From a bacterium (GTDB lineage Bacteria; Chloroflexota; Anaerolineae; Caldilineales; Caldilineaceae), in the NCBI GenBank assembly GCA_016124945.1, contig WGMT01000098.1, positions 1 to 55,100 on the forward strand: 55,100 bases of DNA. The letters run 5' to 3'. Every line of letters begins with the position of its first letter. Positions within the stretch are counted from its first letter, which is position 1. The notes beneath the pieces were generated by a model. The model did not search any database. It saw only the letters and a program-made list of their open reading frames with translations, and had not been told where the DNA came from. A program made the translations under genes and the position numbers. Positions 15,908-24,127 of the stretch are shown here, in pieces.

Positions 15908-16504
15908 CTACCCAGACTGAGCTGCTTCTTCGTCAGGGAATTCGACTCTGGCATAGATTTCGGTCAGTGGAATCTGGCATGCAATGGTTGGAAAGATGAC
16001 GATCTGGTCGCTCTCGCTAAACTCAGTGAGCAGCCACTGATCGCCTTGCCGCGTATAGTGCTCGACACGGCGACTGTCCTGCGCAATGAGAACGTACTCT
16101 TGCAAGGACGGCAAACGTCGGTAGTGAAAGAATTTGTCTCCGCGATCATAGCTCGCCGTAGAGGGCGACAGCACTTCGACGATCACCGTGGGGTTCATCA
16201 AAACGTCGCCCTTGCTGTCTTCGAAACGCGGTTCGCCACAGACAACGACAACATCTGGATAGGTGTAAAGCCGCGACTTTGCTACTTTCACGCGCATGTC
16301 GTTCATGTAGGTTTCACATGGGCGGCTGCGCAGTGCACTCCTGAGTTCGCCTGCTGTGTTCAATGTTATCAAATTATGGGCGCGGCTTGCACCTGCCATT
16401 GCATAGGTCTCGCCGTCGCGATATTCGCTTTTGGCTTCGGCCGTGCGTTCCTTTTCCAGATATTCCTCCGGCGTGCAGTAGGTGACGTCTGGGGTGATGG
16501 TCAT
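15908..16504 (-). CDS. Uma2-family (DUF820) PD-(D/E)XK nuclease-like protein
   Basis: A 198-residue Uma2 protein: TPEEYLEKER...SEYRDGETYAMAGAS, YTYPDVVVVCGEPRFE, and TVIVEVLSPSTASYDRGDKFFHYRRLPSLQEYVLI. The Asp of YPDV and the Glu of VEVLS form the nuclease-like core. A GGAGG site precedes the ATG. The cellular role of the family is unknown; these genes occur in many copies in cyanobacteria and Chloroflexota. Confidence 0.9.
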   Translation of the reverse strand: MTITPDVTYCTPEEYLEKERTAEAKSEYRDGETYAMAGASRAHNLITLNTAGELRSALRSRPCETYMNDMRVKVAKSRLYTYPDVVVVCGEPRFEDSKGDVLMNPTVIVEVLSPSTASYDRGDKFFHYRRLPSLQEYVLIAQDSRRVEHYTRQGDQWLLTEFSESDQIVIFPTIACQIPLTEIYARVEFPDEEAAQSG

Positions 16505-16577
16505 AGGGTGCCTCCATCGGTAAATTGTGTCACGCTATCTACGGCACGGTAAGTCTACCATGTCTTGCGCGGATGTT

Positions 16578-17723
16578 CTACTCGATTCTGTCCGTCGCCA
16601 CAGCCAGCCGATCCACCGCCCGTTGATCCACCTGGATCCCCAGCCCCGGCCCGTTGGGGACAGCAATGTAGCCGCCGACCTGAACGAAAGGCTCTGCGCA
16701 CAATTCTTCGCGGATGGCGCTGGGTGTGCGGTCGAACTCCATCACCGGCTCTTGCACAAATGGTTGTGGATCCCGCGCCGGTGGGCAGGGCGGCATTGTG
16801 GCGGTGACGTGGAGCGTGGCCGCAATCATTACCGGTGATGCCCAAACGTGGGGGTTCACGAGGATGCCAAAACTGTTGGCCAGATCGGCCACGCGGCGCA
16901 TTTCGGTGATTCCCCCTACGTGGGCAATGTCGGGCTGGGCAATGTCGAAGGCGCGGCGGGCGCAGAAATCTTTGAATTCGTAGCGCATACGCAGCACTTC
17001 ACCCCCCGCAATGGACATGGGCAACGCGGCTTTCACCTGAAGATAGCCGTCGATATCCCGGGCGTTGACCGGTTCCTCGAACCAGAGGATGTCGTATTCG
17101 GCCAGTTTTTCCCCGATGCGGATCGCAGCCGCGGCGTTGTACGCCTGGTTGGCGTCGACGGAGAGATAGACGTCGGGGCCGATGGCGTCGCGCAGGGCGG
17201 CCACCCGCTTCACGTCCTCTGCGATGGAGAGGCCGCCGACTTTTGTCTTCATGCCCCCGAAGCCGGCATCGACGTAGCTGCGCGCCTCGGCCAACAGTCG
17301 ATCTGGAAATTCGCCTTCGGTGTAGTAGAGGCCGGTGGCATAGACGGCAACTTTGTTGCGGATGGCGCCGCCGAGCAGTTGCGAGATGGGTTGGCCTGCG
17401 ACCTGGCCGGCAATGTCCCACAGGGCGATGTCCACAGCGCTGATGGCGCTGCCGCCCATCCCACTGGTGACGCCGCCGTTGTAGAGCGCGTTGAACATCC
17501 GCTGCCAGAGCGCCAGTCGGTTGGTGGGGTCCTGTCCTAGTAGCAAGGGCGCAAATGAGGCAATGACAGCAGGACTTGCTCCTTCTCCCCAACCGCTGAC
17601 ACCCTCGTCGGTGTCAATGCGCACCAGGGTGGTTGTACGGCTATCGATCCACCCCTGCGACCAGCCAAAGGGGCGTGGCAATGGACATTCAAGTACGTAG
17701 ATCGATAGCGAGGTGATTTTCAT
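16578..17723 (-). CDS. enolase-superfamily enzyme (MLE/MR type)
   Basis: A 381-residue mandelate racemase/muconate lactonizing enzyme homologue. It has the capping domain plus barrel with K159-T-K161, metal ligands D190, E216 and E242, and H292 in the ILVNPHVWASP segment. The KxK pair and NPH segment fit acid-sugar dehydratases or epimerases that abstract the proton alpha to a carboxylate. GGAGG lies 8 nt before the ATG. It is divergent from the membrane-protein gene, with a perfect 50-bp palindrome between them. The exact substrate is not determinable. Confidence 0.87.
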   Translation of the reverse strand: MKITSLSIYVLECPLPRPFGWSQGWIDSRTTTLVRIDTDEGVSGWGEGASPAVIASFAPLLLGQDPTNRLALWQRMFNALYNGGVTSGMGGSAISAVDIALWDIAGQVAGQPISQLLGGAIRNKVAVYATGLYYTEGEFPDRLLAEARSYVDAGFGGMKTKVGGLSIAEDVKRVAALRDAIGPDVYLSVDANQAYNAAAAIRIGEKLAEYDILWFEEPVNARDIDGYLQVKAALPMSIAGGEVLRMRYEFKDFCARRAFDIAQPDIAHVGGITEMRRVADLANSFGILVNPHVWASPVMIAATLHVTATMPPCPPARDPQPFVQEPVMEFDRTPSAIREELCAEPFVQVGGYIAVPNGPGLGIQVDQRAVDRLAVATDRIE

Positions 17724-17785
17724 CTCTTTGTTCCTCCAAACGATGAGTGCGTATAGTTTTTACCGTGAAAGTGTAGATTACGCGT

Positions 17786-17835
17786 CTGAAAAAGCAATAA
17801 AGGATATTGTACAATATCCTTTATTGCTTTTTCAG
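17786..17835. promoter_or_regulatory. perfect 50-bp palindrome in a divergent intergenic region
   Basis: The left arm 17786-17810 (CTGAAAAAGCAATAAAGGAT then ATTGT) is exactly complementary to 17811-17835 with no loop bases. It lies about 60 nt upstream of both divergent starts. It could be an operator, an extruding cruciform, or a hairpin in the leader of either gene. Confidence 0.9.
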
Positions 17836-17893
17836 CGAATATGAAATCCGCTGTGAAATATTCATACCCCACAAATTTGGAGTAACGGCTGTC

Positions 17894-18760
17894 ATGCGTA
17901 AAGCATCAGCGAGATTACGTCCGGCCTTGACCCCTGAAAGCCTGACGCTCGGTTATTTGGGGGTTCTGGTGATTACACTGGTGGCAACAGTCAGTGCCGC
18001 CGTTTTATTCTTGCGTGAGCGCCTTACTGTGCCATTTCCCATTCAAGCAGAGGTTGGGCTTGTAGAGTGTGACGAACGAGAATTTGTCGTTTCATCTCAG
18101 CCCGATACACACTACTACTACAGTGATCGCTATGGTTGGTTCGACGTGCATCATTTTTTCACAGGCAATCCTGCCAAAATCATCGAAGACGTGCAACGTG
18201 TGGCTCGCCGTGGTGGTTATGTTGTTATCGAACAAGGCGTGCGCGAGGGGATCACCGGTTATCGGGCCACCTACCGCATTGCCCGTGATCTTCCTCTTAG
18301 CAAGGTGCTTGGCGTGGCATGGGGCATCTACCAGGATTGGAGCCGCCGCTTCGAGCAATGGGAAGATCAACCGCCGCGCGCATTCTTTGGTCCACTGACC
18401 TCGTTTGCCGTTGAAGATCTACCTTCACACTACATTGGGTTCTTCTCCGTTGTCCACAATGTAGATCCTGCCTACGTACTTGCCTGTTACCTGGGCGGTG
18501 CAGAGGCGGTTGAAACTGCACCGCCACGTCTGGTCTACCCTGAAGATCTGGCGGGTACTTCTGCGTTGGATGCCCTGCCCGTCCAACACCTTACCAACAA
18601 AACCTTCACCCCTATGGTGTGGGGACCCGGTGGCTGGCGCAATGTGCCGTGGCCCAAGTCCATGCGCATGCAGTCGATTGGCGCGTCCAGCGGTCTCTGG
18701 CACTTTGACGCCGACGAGACCTGGTACTTTGCGCCTGAGATTACATTCAATTGGCCATAG
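17894..18760 (+). CDS. membrane-anchored protein of unknown function
   Basis: A 288-residue protein I do not recognise. One transmembrane helix near the N-terminus (LGYLGVLVITLVATVSAAVLFL) follows a basic segment, so the rest is probably outside the membrane. Notable segments are SQPDTHYYYSDRYGWFDVHHFFTGN, FFGPLTSFAVEDLPSHYIGFF and the Trp-rich ending (WHFDADETWYFAPEITFNWP). The ATG at 17894 has GGAG ~11 nt upstream; an earlier in-frame ATG at 17807 lies inside the palindrome and has no good site. A strong terminator follows. Confidence 0.7.
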   Translation: MRKASARLRPALTPESLTLGYLGVLVITLVATVSAAVLFLRERLTVPFPIQAEVGLVECDEREFVVSSQPDTHYYYSDRYGWFDVHHFFTGNPAKIIEDVQRVARRGGYVVIEQGVREGITGYRATYRIARDLPLSKVLGVAWGIYQDWSRRFEQWEDQPPRAFFGPLTSFAVEDLPSHYIGFFSVVHNVDPAYVLACYLGGAEAVETAPPRLVYPEDLAGTSALDALPVQHLTNKTFTPMVWGPGGWRNVPWPKSMRMQSIGASSGLWHFDADETWYFAPEITFNWP

Positions 18761-18805
18761 AGCGTTACGTGTAATCGCGCAATATATTTTCAATTGTAGC
18801 CAAAA

Positions 18806-18845
18806 GAGGCGTTGACATTGCTAACCAATGTCAACGCCTCTTTTT
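18806..18845 (+). terminator. rho-independent terminator
   Basis: A perfect 14-bp stem GAGGCGTTGACATT/AATGTCAACGCCTC, a 7-nt loop, then TTTTT. AAAA precedes the left arm, so it could also work on the other strand. Confidence 0.9.
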
Positions 18846-18883
18846 ATTCTACGACTCATTCTACGACAAGAGTATTTACTGAA

Positions 18884-18907
18884 CTGTTATCTGTCAACAG
18901 ATAACAG
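18884..18907. promoter_or_regulatory. 24-bp near-perfect palindrome, candidate operator
   Basis: CTGTTATCTGT/ACAGATAACAG with a 2-nt centre, about 165 nt before the peptide-binding-protein gene. A partial copy (GCTGTTATCTC) follows near 18940. Its position suits a regulator site for the transporter operon. Nothing else is supported in 18846-19072. Confidence 0.5.
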
Positions 18908-19072
18908 GTAAGGCTTTTTGTGCGAATTGTACAACCTTCGCTGTTATCTCCAGTGATATGCTGTAACGAGAACACCACACCTTTTCCCCCTTTCTTTCAT
19001 TTGCCCTTGCTTTTGTCTCTCTTTCTACCGTCGTCTCTCGTCCTAACCGCGTTTCCATAGGAGGATAGTGCC

Positions 19073-20758
19073 ATGGCCACTTTGGAGAACCACAACCCAT
19101 TTCGCCCATCGTCTTTGCGCTCGGGCTTTTCCCGCAGAACATTTCTCCGCAACACGGCATTGCTCACCGTAGGCGGCGCATTAGCTGCCTGCGCACCTGC
19201 TGCTGAGCCTGCAACCGAAGCGCCCGCCGCAGAAAGTTCAGCGCCATCAGGCCCCGCCTCAGGTGGAACACTTACCTACGTGATGCCGAGCGAGCCGGCC
19301 ACACTCGATCCCCATGTCAGCTCGAGCCGCTACGATGGACAGGTGCTCTTCCAAATCTGTAACACGCTCATGTACTGGGACAACAACCTGACCCTGACTC
19401 CTGGCCTGGCGACAGAGTGGGGCGTAGGCGATGATGGACTGACCTACACCCTCAAACTGCGCGAGGACGTCACCTTCCATGATGGGACGCCCTTCAACGC
19501 CGAAGCTGTAGTACGCAATCTAGAGCGTATCATGGATCCTGAAACCAAATCCGAAGGCGCTCGCTTCTCGCTTGGCCCATACGAATCCAGCCGCGCCGTC
19601 GACGAGTTCACCCTTGAGGTCAAAACCAGCGAACCCTTTGGCCCTATGATCACGGCGCTGGGCGGGCTTTACATCATTTCACCCGCCGCGATTGACGAGT
19701 ACGGCCAGGATCTCTACAACCATCCTGTGGGCACAGGGCCGTTCGTCTTCAAAGAATGGATTCCCAAGAGCCAGATTACGCTGGAGAAGAACCCCGACTA
19801 CAACTGGGCGCCCTCTGTCTTCCAACACGAAGGGCCAGCTTACGTCGACGAATTGATTATCAAGTTCATCACCGAAGAGTCAACCCGCCTTGCCGTGCTT
19901 GAAGCCGATGAGGCCGACGTGATCCTGGTGGTGCCCCCCGACCAGATCGAACGCCTACAGGGTGATCCCGATTTCGACATCTACACCACCGTCGTCGCCG
20001 GCATCTCGCCACATCTGGCCTTCAACAACCAGAAAGAGCCGATGAACGATCCGAAATTCCGCCAGGCGTTGATGTACGCGCTGAACAAAGAAGAACTGAA
20101 TCTGATCGTCAACTACGGTGTGTGGGAGATCGAATCGGGCGCGCTCTCGTCGAAGACGCCCATGTATGCCCCCGATCACGCCGTTGACGTCCGCTACCCA
20201 TACAACGCGGATATGGCCAATCAACTGTTAGACGAACTGGGTTGGCTCTTGGACACAGACGGTCTGCGTAAAAAGGACGGCGAACCGCTCACCCTCATCT
20301 ATTTGACGTTGCCCACGGCTGCAGGGACGGCGGAAGCGGTACAGGCGCAACTACTCAACTTCGGTATCACAGTCGAAATCCTGGCGCAGGCCAATCCCGC
20401 CCAGCAGACCAGTGCCCAACAAGGCGTGCATGACATGGTCTGGATGCAGTGGAGCGGCCTTGATCCTGCCATCATGCGCACAGTCTTCCATTCGTCCAAT
20501 GCAGGGGTCGGCTGGAATTTCTCGCACTACAAGAGCGACTCCGTCGACGCTCTGCTCGAAGAACAGGCCCAGGCCACCGATCCGGCGCAGCGTGCGGCCA
20601 TCTTCGCCGAAGTCCAGAAAACCATCATGGACGACGCCGCCATCTACCCGCTTTGGCCGCTGAACCGTATCTGGGGCGTCCGCTCGAACATTGACGGTTT
20701 CTCCGTCCACCCGGGCGGTGAAGTCTTTATCGGCTACGACATCTACTTCACAAGCTGA
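19073..20758 (+). CDS. ABC transporter substrate-binding lipoprotein, oligopeptide type (SBP_bac_5)
   Basis: A 561-residue family-5 binding protein. The N-terminus has a Tat motif (SRRTFLRN, 20-27) and a lipobox ending at C40 (GALAAC), followed by an Ala/Pro/Ser-rich linker, so it is exported folded and lipid-anchored. The body shows the family signature (YTLKLREDVTFHDGTPFNAEAVV, GTGPFVF, LEADEADV, FNNQKEPMNDPKFRQALMYALNKEEL). Ligands are usually di- or oligopeptides. AGGAGG precedes the ATG. It heads the operon with two amidohydrolases and two permeases. Confidence 0.93.
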   Translation: MATLENHNPFRPSSLRSGFSRRTFLRNTALLTVGGALAACAPAAEPATEAPAAESSAPSGPASGGTLTYVMPSEPATLDPHVSSSRYDGQVLFQICNTLMYWDNNLTLTPGLATEWGVGDDGLTYTLKLREDVTFHDGTPFNAEAVVRNLERIMDPETKSEGARFSLGPYESSRAVDEFTLEVKTSEPFGPMITALGGLYIISPAAIDEYGQDLYNHPVGTGPFVFKEWIPKSQITLEKNPDYNWAPSVFQHEGPAYVDELIIKFITEESTRLAVLEADEADVILVVPPDQIERLQGDPDFDIYTTVVAGISPHLAFNNQKEPMNDPKFRQALMYALNKEELNLIVNYGVWEIESGALSSKTPMYAPDHAVDVRYPYNADMANQLLDELGWLLDTDGLRKKDGEPLTLIYLTLPTAAGTAEAVQAQLLNFGITVEILAQANPAQQTSAQQGVHDMVWMQWSGLDPAIMRTVFHSSNAGVGWNFSHYKSDSVDALLEEQAQATDPAQRAAIFAEVQKTIMDDAAIYPLWPLNRIWGVRSNIDGFSVHPGGEVFIGYDIYFTS

Positions 20759-20767
20759 CTTTGACGA

Positions 20768-20814
20768 CGATGACGCGCTTGACAGGGACACTTTCTCTGC
20801 CAGGCGCGTCATCG
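20768..20814 (+). promoter_or_regulatory. hairpin after the binding-protein gene
   Basis: CGATGACGCGC/GCGCGTCATCG (11 bp) around a 25-nt loop, with no T-run. Such structures behind binding-protein genes often stabilise the upstream mRNA, raising binding-protein levels above those of the permeases. Confidence 0.6.
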
Positions 20815-20839
20815 CTTTGTTCAGAAAGGAAGGTCGACG

Positions 20840-22105
20840 ATGTACGCAGTCAAGGCCGGTTTATTGATTGACGGCACAGGTGCAGCACCAATCCACGATG
20901 CGTTGATGCTCGTAAACGATGAACGTGTCGAAGCCGTAGGGCGCGCCGCCGATCTGGGTATCCCCGACGGCGTCGAAGTGATCGATTACAGCGGCATGAC
21001 GGTGATGCCAGGTGTGATTGACGCCCACACACACATCCTGTATACAGGAAAACCCCGCGCCAATGCCATGAGCCGCTACGGCGAATCGATTGCCTATCTC
21101 TCGGTGTTGGCTACGGCCAATGCCAAATTGTCGCTTGAATGTGGCGTCACCGCCATCCGCGATGTCGGCTCGACGGGATACATCGACGTCGCGTTGCGCG
21201 ACGCCATCGCCGAGGGGCTCGTTCCCGGCCCGCGCATGAAAGTGGCCGGTCAAGGTGTCACCGTGACCGGTGGCCACATGGATCCACGGGGCCTGCCCGA
21301 CTACGTCCAGATTGCCGGGCGTACCGGCGTAGCCAATGGCCCTGACCAGATGCGCGCCGCTGCCCGTCATCAACTCAAAATGGGTGCAGATCTCATCAAG
21401 ATCAACTCCGACGGACGTCCTGGTGGCACCACCAAAGTCTATCCGCTCACACGCCAGGAGATGACCTTCGAAGAGATGGCCGCCGTCTGCCAGGTGGCGC
21501 ACTGGGAAGGCAAGTTCGTGGCCACCCACTGCGCCGGCGGCAGCGGCACAATGGACGCCATCCGCGCCGGCGTCAACACGCTGGAGCACGCCCACTGGCT
21601 CACCGACGAACACATCGAAGCCATGGTCGAAATGGGGACTTTCTGGGTGCCCACTTTCACCGCACCCTACAACACCCTGAGCCGCGGACGCGAAGCCGCC
21701 GACGTCATGGACACGACGTGGGAATGGAAGACATTGGCCTGGGAAGGCGCACAGGAAAGCTTCGCCCGCGCCCGCAAAGCCGGTGTGCCGATTGCCGTGG
21801 GCACCGATGCCGGCTACCGCTACTGCTATCACGGTGAAACTGCCCGCGAAATGCTCATCATGCAAGAGATCGGCATGACCGCGTTGGAAGCAATCGCCGC
21901 CGCCACCAGTGTCGCCGCCCGCGCCATGGATTGGGCCGACGAAATCGGTTCGCTGACAGCGGGCAAGTACGCCGACTTCCTCGTGCTCAATGGCGATCCG
22001 TTGACTGATCTATCGATTCTGTTGCGCCCCGAGGATATTTTGCGAGTTGTCAAGGGTGGGCAAGTAGCTGTCAGTCGTGAGTCGTCAATGCCAGTAATGG
22101 CCTAG
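20840..22105 (+). CDS. metal-dependent amidohydrolase (prolidase/imidazolonepropionase-like)
   Basis: A 421-residue amidohydrolase. The metal site reads H63-x-H65 (GVIDAHTHI), K187 (GADLIKINSDG, probably the carboxylated bridging lysine), H230 (ATHCAGG), H250 (LEHAHW) and D323 (GTDAG). The order matches binuclear enzymes that cut N-acyl amino acids or Xaa-Pro/Xaa-Lys dipeptides. No signal peptide is present. It lies between binding-protein and permease genes, so its substrate is probably what the transporter imports (inference). It resembles the amidohydrolase at 24128 closely in layout. Confidence 0.88.
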   Translation: MYAVKAGLLIDGTGAAPIHDALMLVNDERVEAVGRAADLGIPDGVEVIDYSGMTVMPGVIDAHTHILYTGKPRANAMSRYGESIAYLSVLATANAKLSLECGVTAIRDVGSTGYIDVALRDAIAEGLVPGPRMKVAGQGVTVTGGHMDPRGLPDYVQIAGRTGVANGPDQMRAAARHQLKMGADLIKINSDGRPGGTTKVYPLTRQEMTFEEMAAVCQVAHWEGKFVATHCAGGSGTMDAIRAGVNTLEHAHWLTDEHIEAMVEMGTFWVPTFTAPYNTLSRGREAADVMDTTWEWKTLAWEGAQESFARARKAGVPIAVGTDAGYRYCYHGETAREMLIMQEIGMTALEAIAAATSVAARAMDWADEIGSLTAGKYADFLVLNGDPLTDLSILLRPEDILRVVKGGQVAVSRESSMPVMA

Positions 22106-22120
22106 CGAGAAGAGGCATCC

Positions 22121-23044
22121 ATGCTTAAGTACATCCAAAAGCGTTTGCTGATCTCGATCCCAACCATTGTGGGCATTTCGTTCATCGTCTTTGCCATCAT
22201 CTACATGCTGCCGGGTGATGCCATCGATGCCAAACTAGCCGAATACGCCGCCTCCGCCGAAGACATTCAGAAACTTAAAGATGAACTTGGGATGAACGAA
22301 CCCTGGTATGTGCAGTACGGCACCTTCCTCGCTGGGGCCGTGCGTGGGGATCTGGGCCGCTCCGTCTTCACACGTCAGCCGGTGATGAGCCAGATCATGC
22401 AACAAGTGCCTGCCACGCTACAGCTTGCTTTCGCTTCGATAGCCATCAGCATCGTCATCGGTGTGACGCTTGGTTCGATTGCCGCCATCAAACAGAATAC
22501 GTGGATCGATACGCTGATCATGATTTTGGCCATGTTTGGCCTTTCGATGCCGACTTTCTGGCTGGCGCTGATTGCGATATATGTCTTTTCGTTACATCTA
22601 GGCTGGTTCCCTGTGGCCGGTTCGTCGACGTGGCGGCATTTGGTGCTCCCTGCCACCATCCTGGGCATTGAAGGCGCAGGCGTGCTGGCGCGCATGACTC
22701 GTTCGAGTATGCTCGAAGTGTTGCGTCAGGATTACATCATCACCGCGCGGGCCAAGGGGTTGCAAGAAATTTGGGTGTTGGCTTCGCATGCGTTGCGCAA
22801 TGCACTGCTGCCTGTTGTCACCATCATCGGCTTTCAACTTGGCTATGCCATTGGCGGCGCAGTGATTATCGAAACCATCTTTGGCCGCCAGGGTGTCGGG
22901 CAACTGGCCGTTTCCGCCATCCTCCAGCACGACATTCCGCTGGTGCAGGGGATTGTACTGATGGTTGCAACGACGCTGGTTCTGGCGAATCTGTTCGTCG
23001 ACTTGTGTTATGGCATTCTCGATCCACGGATTCGGTATACATAG
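22121..23044 (+). CDS. ABC transporter permease, DppB/OppB type
   Basis: A 307-residue inner-membrane permease with about six helices. It starts MLKYIQKRLLISIPTIVGISFIVF and has the periplasmic PGD segment (YMLPGDAID). The coupling EAA loop is recognisable around VLRQDYIITARAKGLQEIWVLASHALRNALLPV. The start is 15 nt after the amidohydrolase stop, with AAGAGG upstream. It pairs with the DppC-type permease. Confidence 0.93.
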   Translation: MLKYIQKRLLISIPTIVGISFIVFAIIYMLPGDAIDAKLAEYAASAEDIQKLKDELGMNEPWYVQYGTFLAGAVRGDLGRSVFTRQPVMSQIMQQVPATLQLAFASIAISIVIGVTLGSIAAIKQNTWIDTLIMILAMFGLSMPTFWLALIAIYVFSLHLGWFPVAGSSTWRHLVLPATILGIEGAGVLARMTRSSMLEVLRQDYIITARAKGLQEIWVLASHALRNALLPVVTIIGFQLGYAIGGAVIIETIFGRQGVGQLAVSAILQHDIPLVQGIVLMVATTLVLANLFVDLCYGILDPRIRYT

Positions 23045-23174
23045 CGAAATACTCCAGCCTGCGACCGAAAAATCTATTCGTCATTTCGCAGCAACCCGAT
23101 GGCACACGCCCACGTGGAGCAGATCTACGGCTGTACACTGCAATTGACGGATAGACACTAAAGTGAGGCAATCT

Positions 23175-24071
23175 ATGACGGCAACCAACCTGACGGCGGA
23201 TTTGAGAAGTTCGCTGCGCACCAAGAACGATAGCAAGCGCCGCCGCTTCTACCATGATCTACTGCACCATCGTAGCGGCATGATCGGGCTGAGTATCCTG
23301 GCGGTGGTCGTCTTTATGGCCGTCTTTGCGCCGCTGGTTGCGCCCTTTGATCCCATTCGCGCCTCTGTGCCGGATCGGCTGCAACCACCCGGCCTGCGCT
23401 TTATCATGGGCACCGACGAGTTAGGACGCGATGTCTTTAGCCGCGTGGTTTTCGGGGCGCGCATTTCATTGACGGTAGGCCTGGTTTCAGTGAGCATTGC
23501 CGTCACCGCAGGGACAGTGCTGGGCCTGATTTCAGGCTATTACAAAGGCACCGTAGACATGCTGCTCCAACGTTTGGTAGACATGATGATGGCGCTGCCC
23601 CGTATCTTGCTGGCCATGGCGATTGTCTTCGCGTTGGGGGTGGGTTTAACCCAGGTGATGATCGCTGTGGGGATCTCGTCGATCCCGTCCTACGTGCGCG
23701 TGGTGCGGGCGTCGGTGCTCTCTGCACGCGAACAGACCTACGTCGAAGCGGCACGGGTGGTTGGGCGGACAGATGTGGGCATTCTCTTTCGGCATATTCT
23801 GCCCAACGTGGCTGCGCCCATCCTCATTTTGGTGACATTGGGCATTGCCGGTGCTATCCTAACGGCAGCGGGGCTCAGCTTTTTGGGGCTGGGCGCACAG
23901 CCGCCGACGCCGGAGTGGGGCGCGGTGATCAGCGCCGGGCGCAACACATTGCGCAGCGCCTGGTGGATCAGCACGTTTCCTGGCATTGCGATTACAGTAG
24001 TGGTGATTGCCATCAACATGCTGGGCGACGCCCTGCGCGACATTCTCGATCCTCGCCTGCAACGGCGCTGA
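23175..24071 (+). CDS. ABC transporter permease, DppC/OppC type
   Basis: A 298-residue permease with the OppC_N region (HHRSGMIGLSILAVVVFMAVFAPLVAPFDP), GTDELGRDVFSRVVFGARISL and the EAA loop (TYVEAARVVGRTDVGILFRHILPNVAAPI). The ATG at 23175 with GAGG 6 nt upstream is preferred to an earlier GTG. No DppD/DppF ATPase gene lies in this operon or elsewhere in the window. Confidence 0.93.
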   Translation: MTATNLTADLRSSLRTKNDSKRRRFYHDLLHHRSGMIGLSILAVVVFMAVFAPLVAPFDPIRASVPDRLQPPGLRFIMGTDELGRDVFSRVVFGARISLTVGLVSVSIAVTAGTVLGLISGYYKGTVDMLLQRLVDMMMALPRILLAMAIVFALGVGLTQVMIAVGISSIPSYVRVVRASVLSAREQTYVEAARVVGRTDVGILFRHILPNVAAPILILVTLGIAGAILTAAGLSFLGLGAQPPTPEWGAVISAGRNTLRSAWWISTFPGIAITVVVIAINMLGDALRDILDPRLQRR

Positions 24072-24127
24072 TCCCGGCATGGCCCTACCCCCATCCTCTG
24101 CATGACTTTTCACAGAAAGGAAATTCC

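Noticed and set aside
20861..21865. A 334-codon open frame antisense to the first amidohydrolase
   Set aside because: Same reason: low-complexity Gly/His-rich product and no motif, opposite a well-supported gene.
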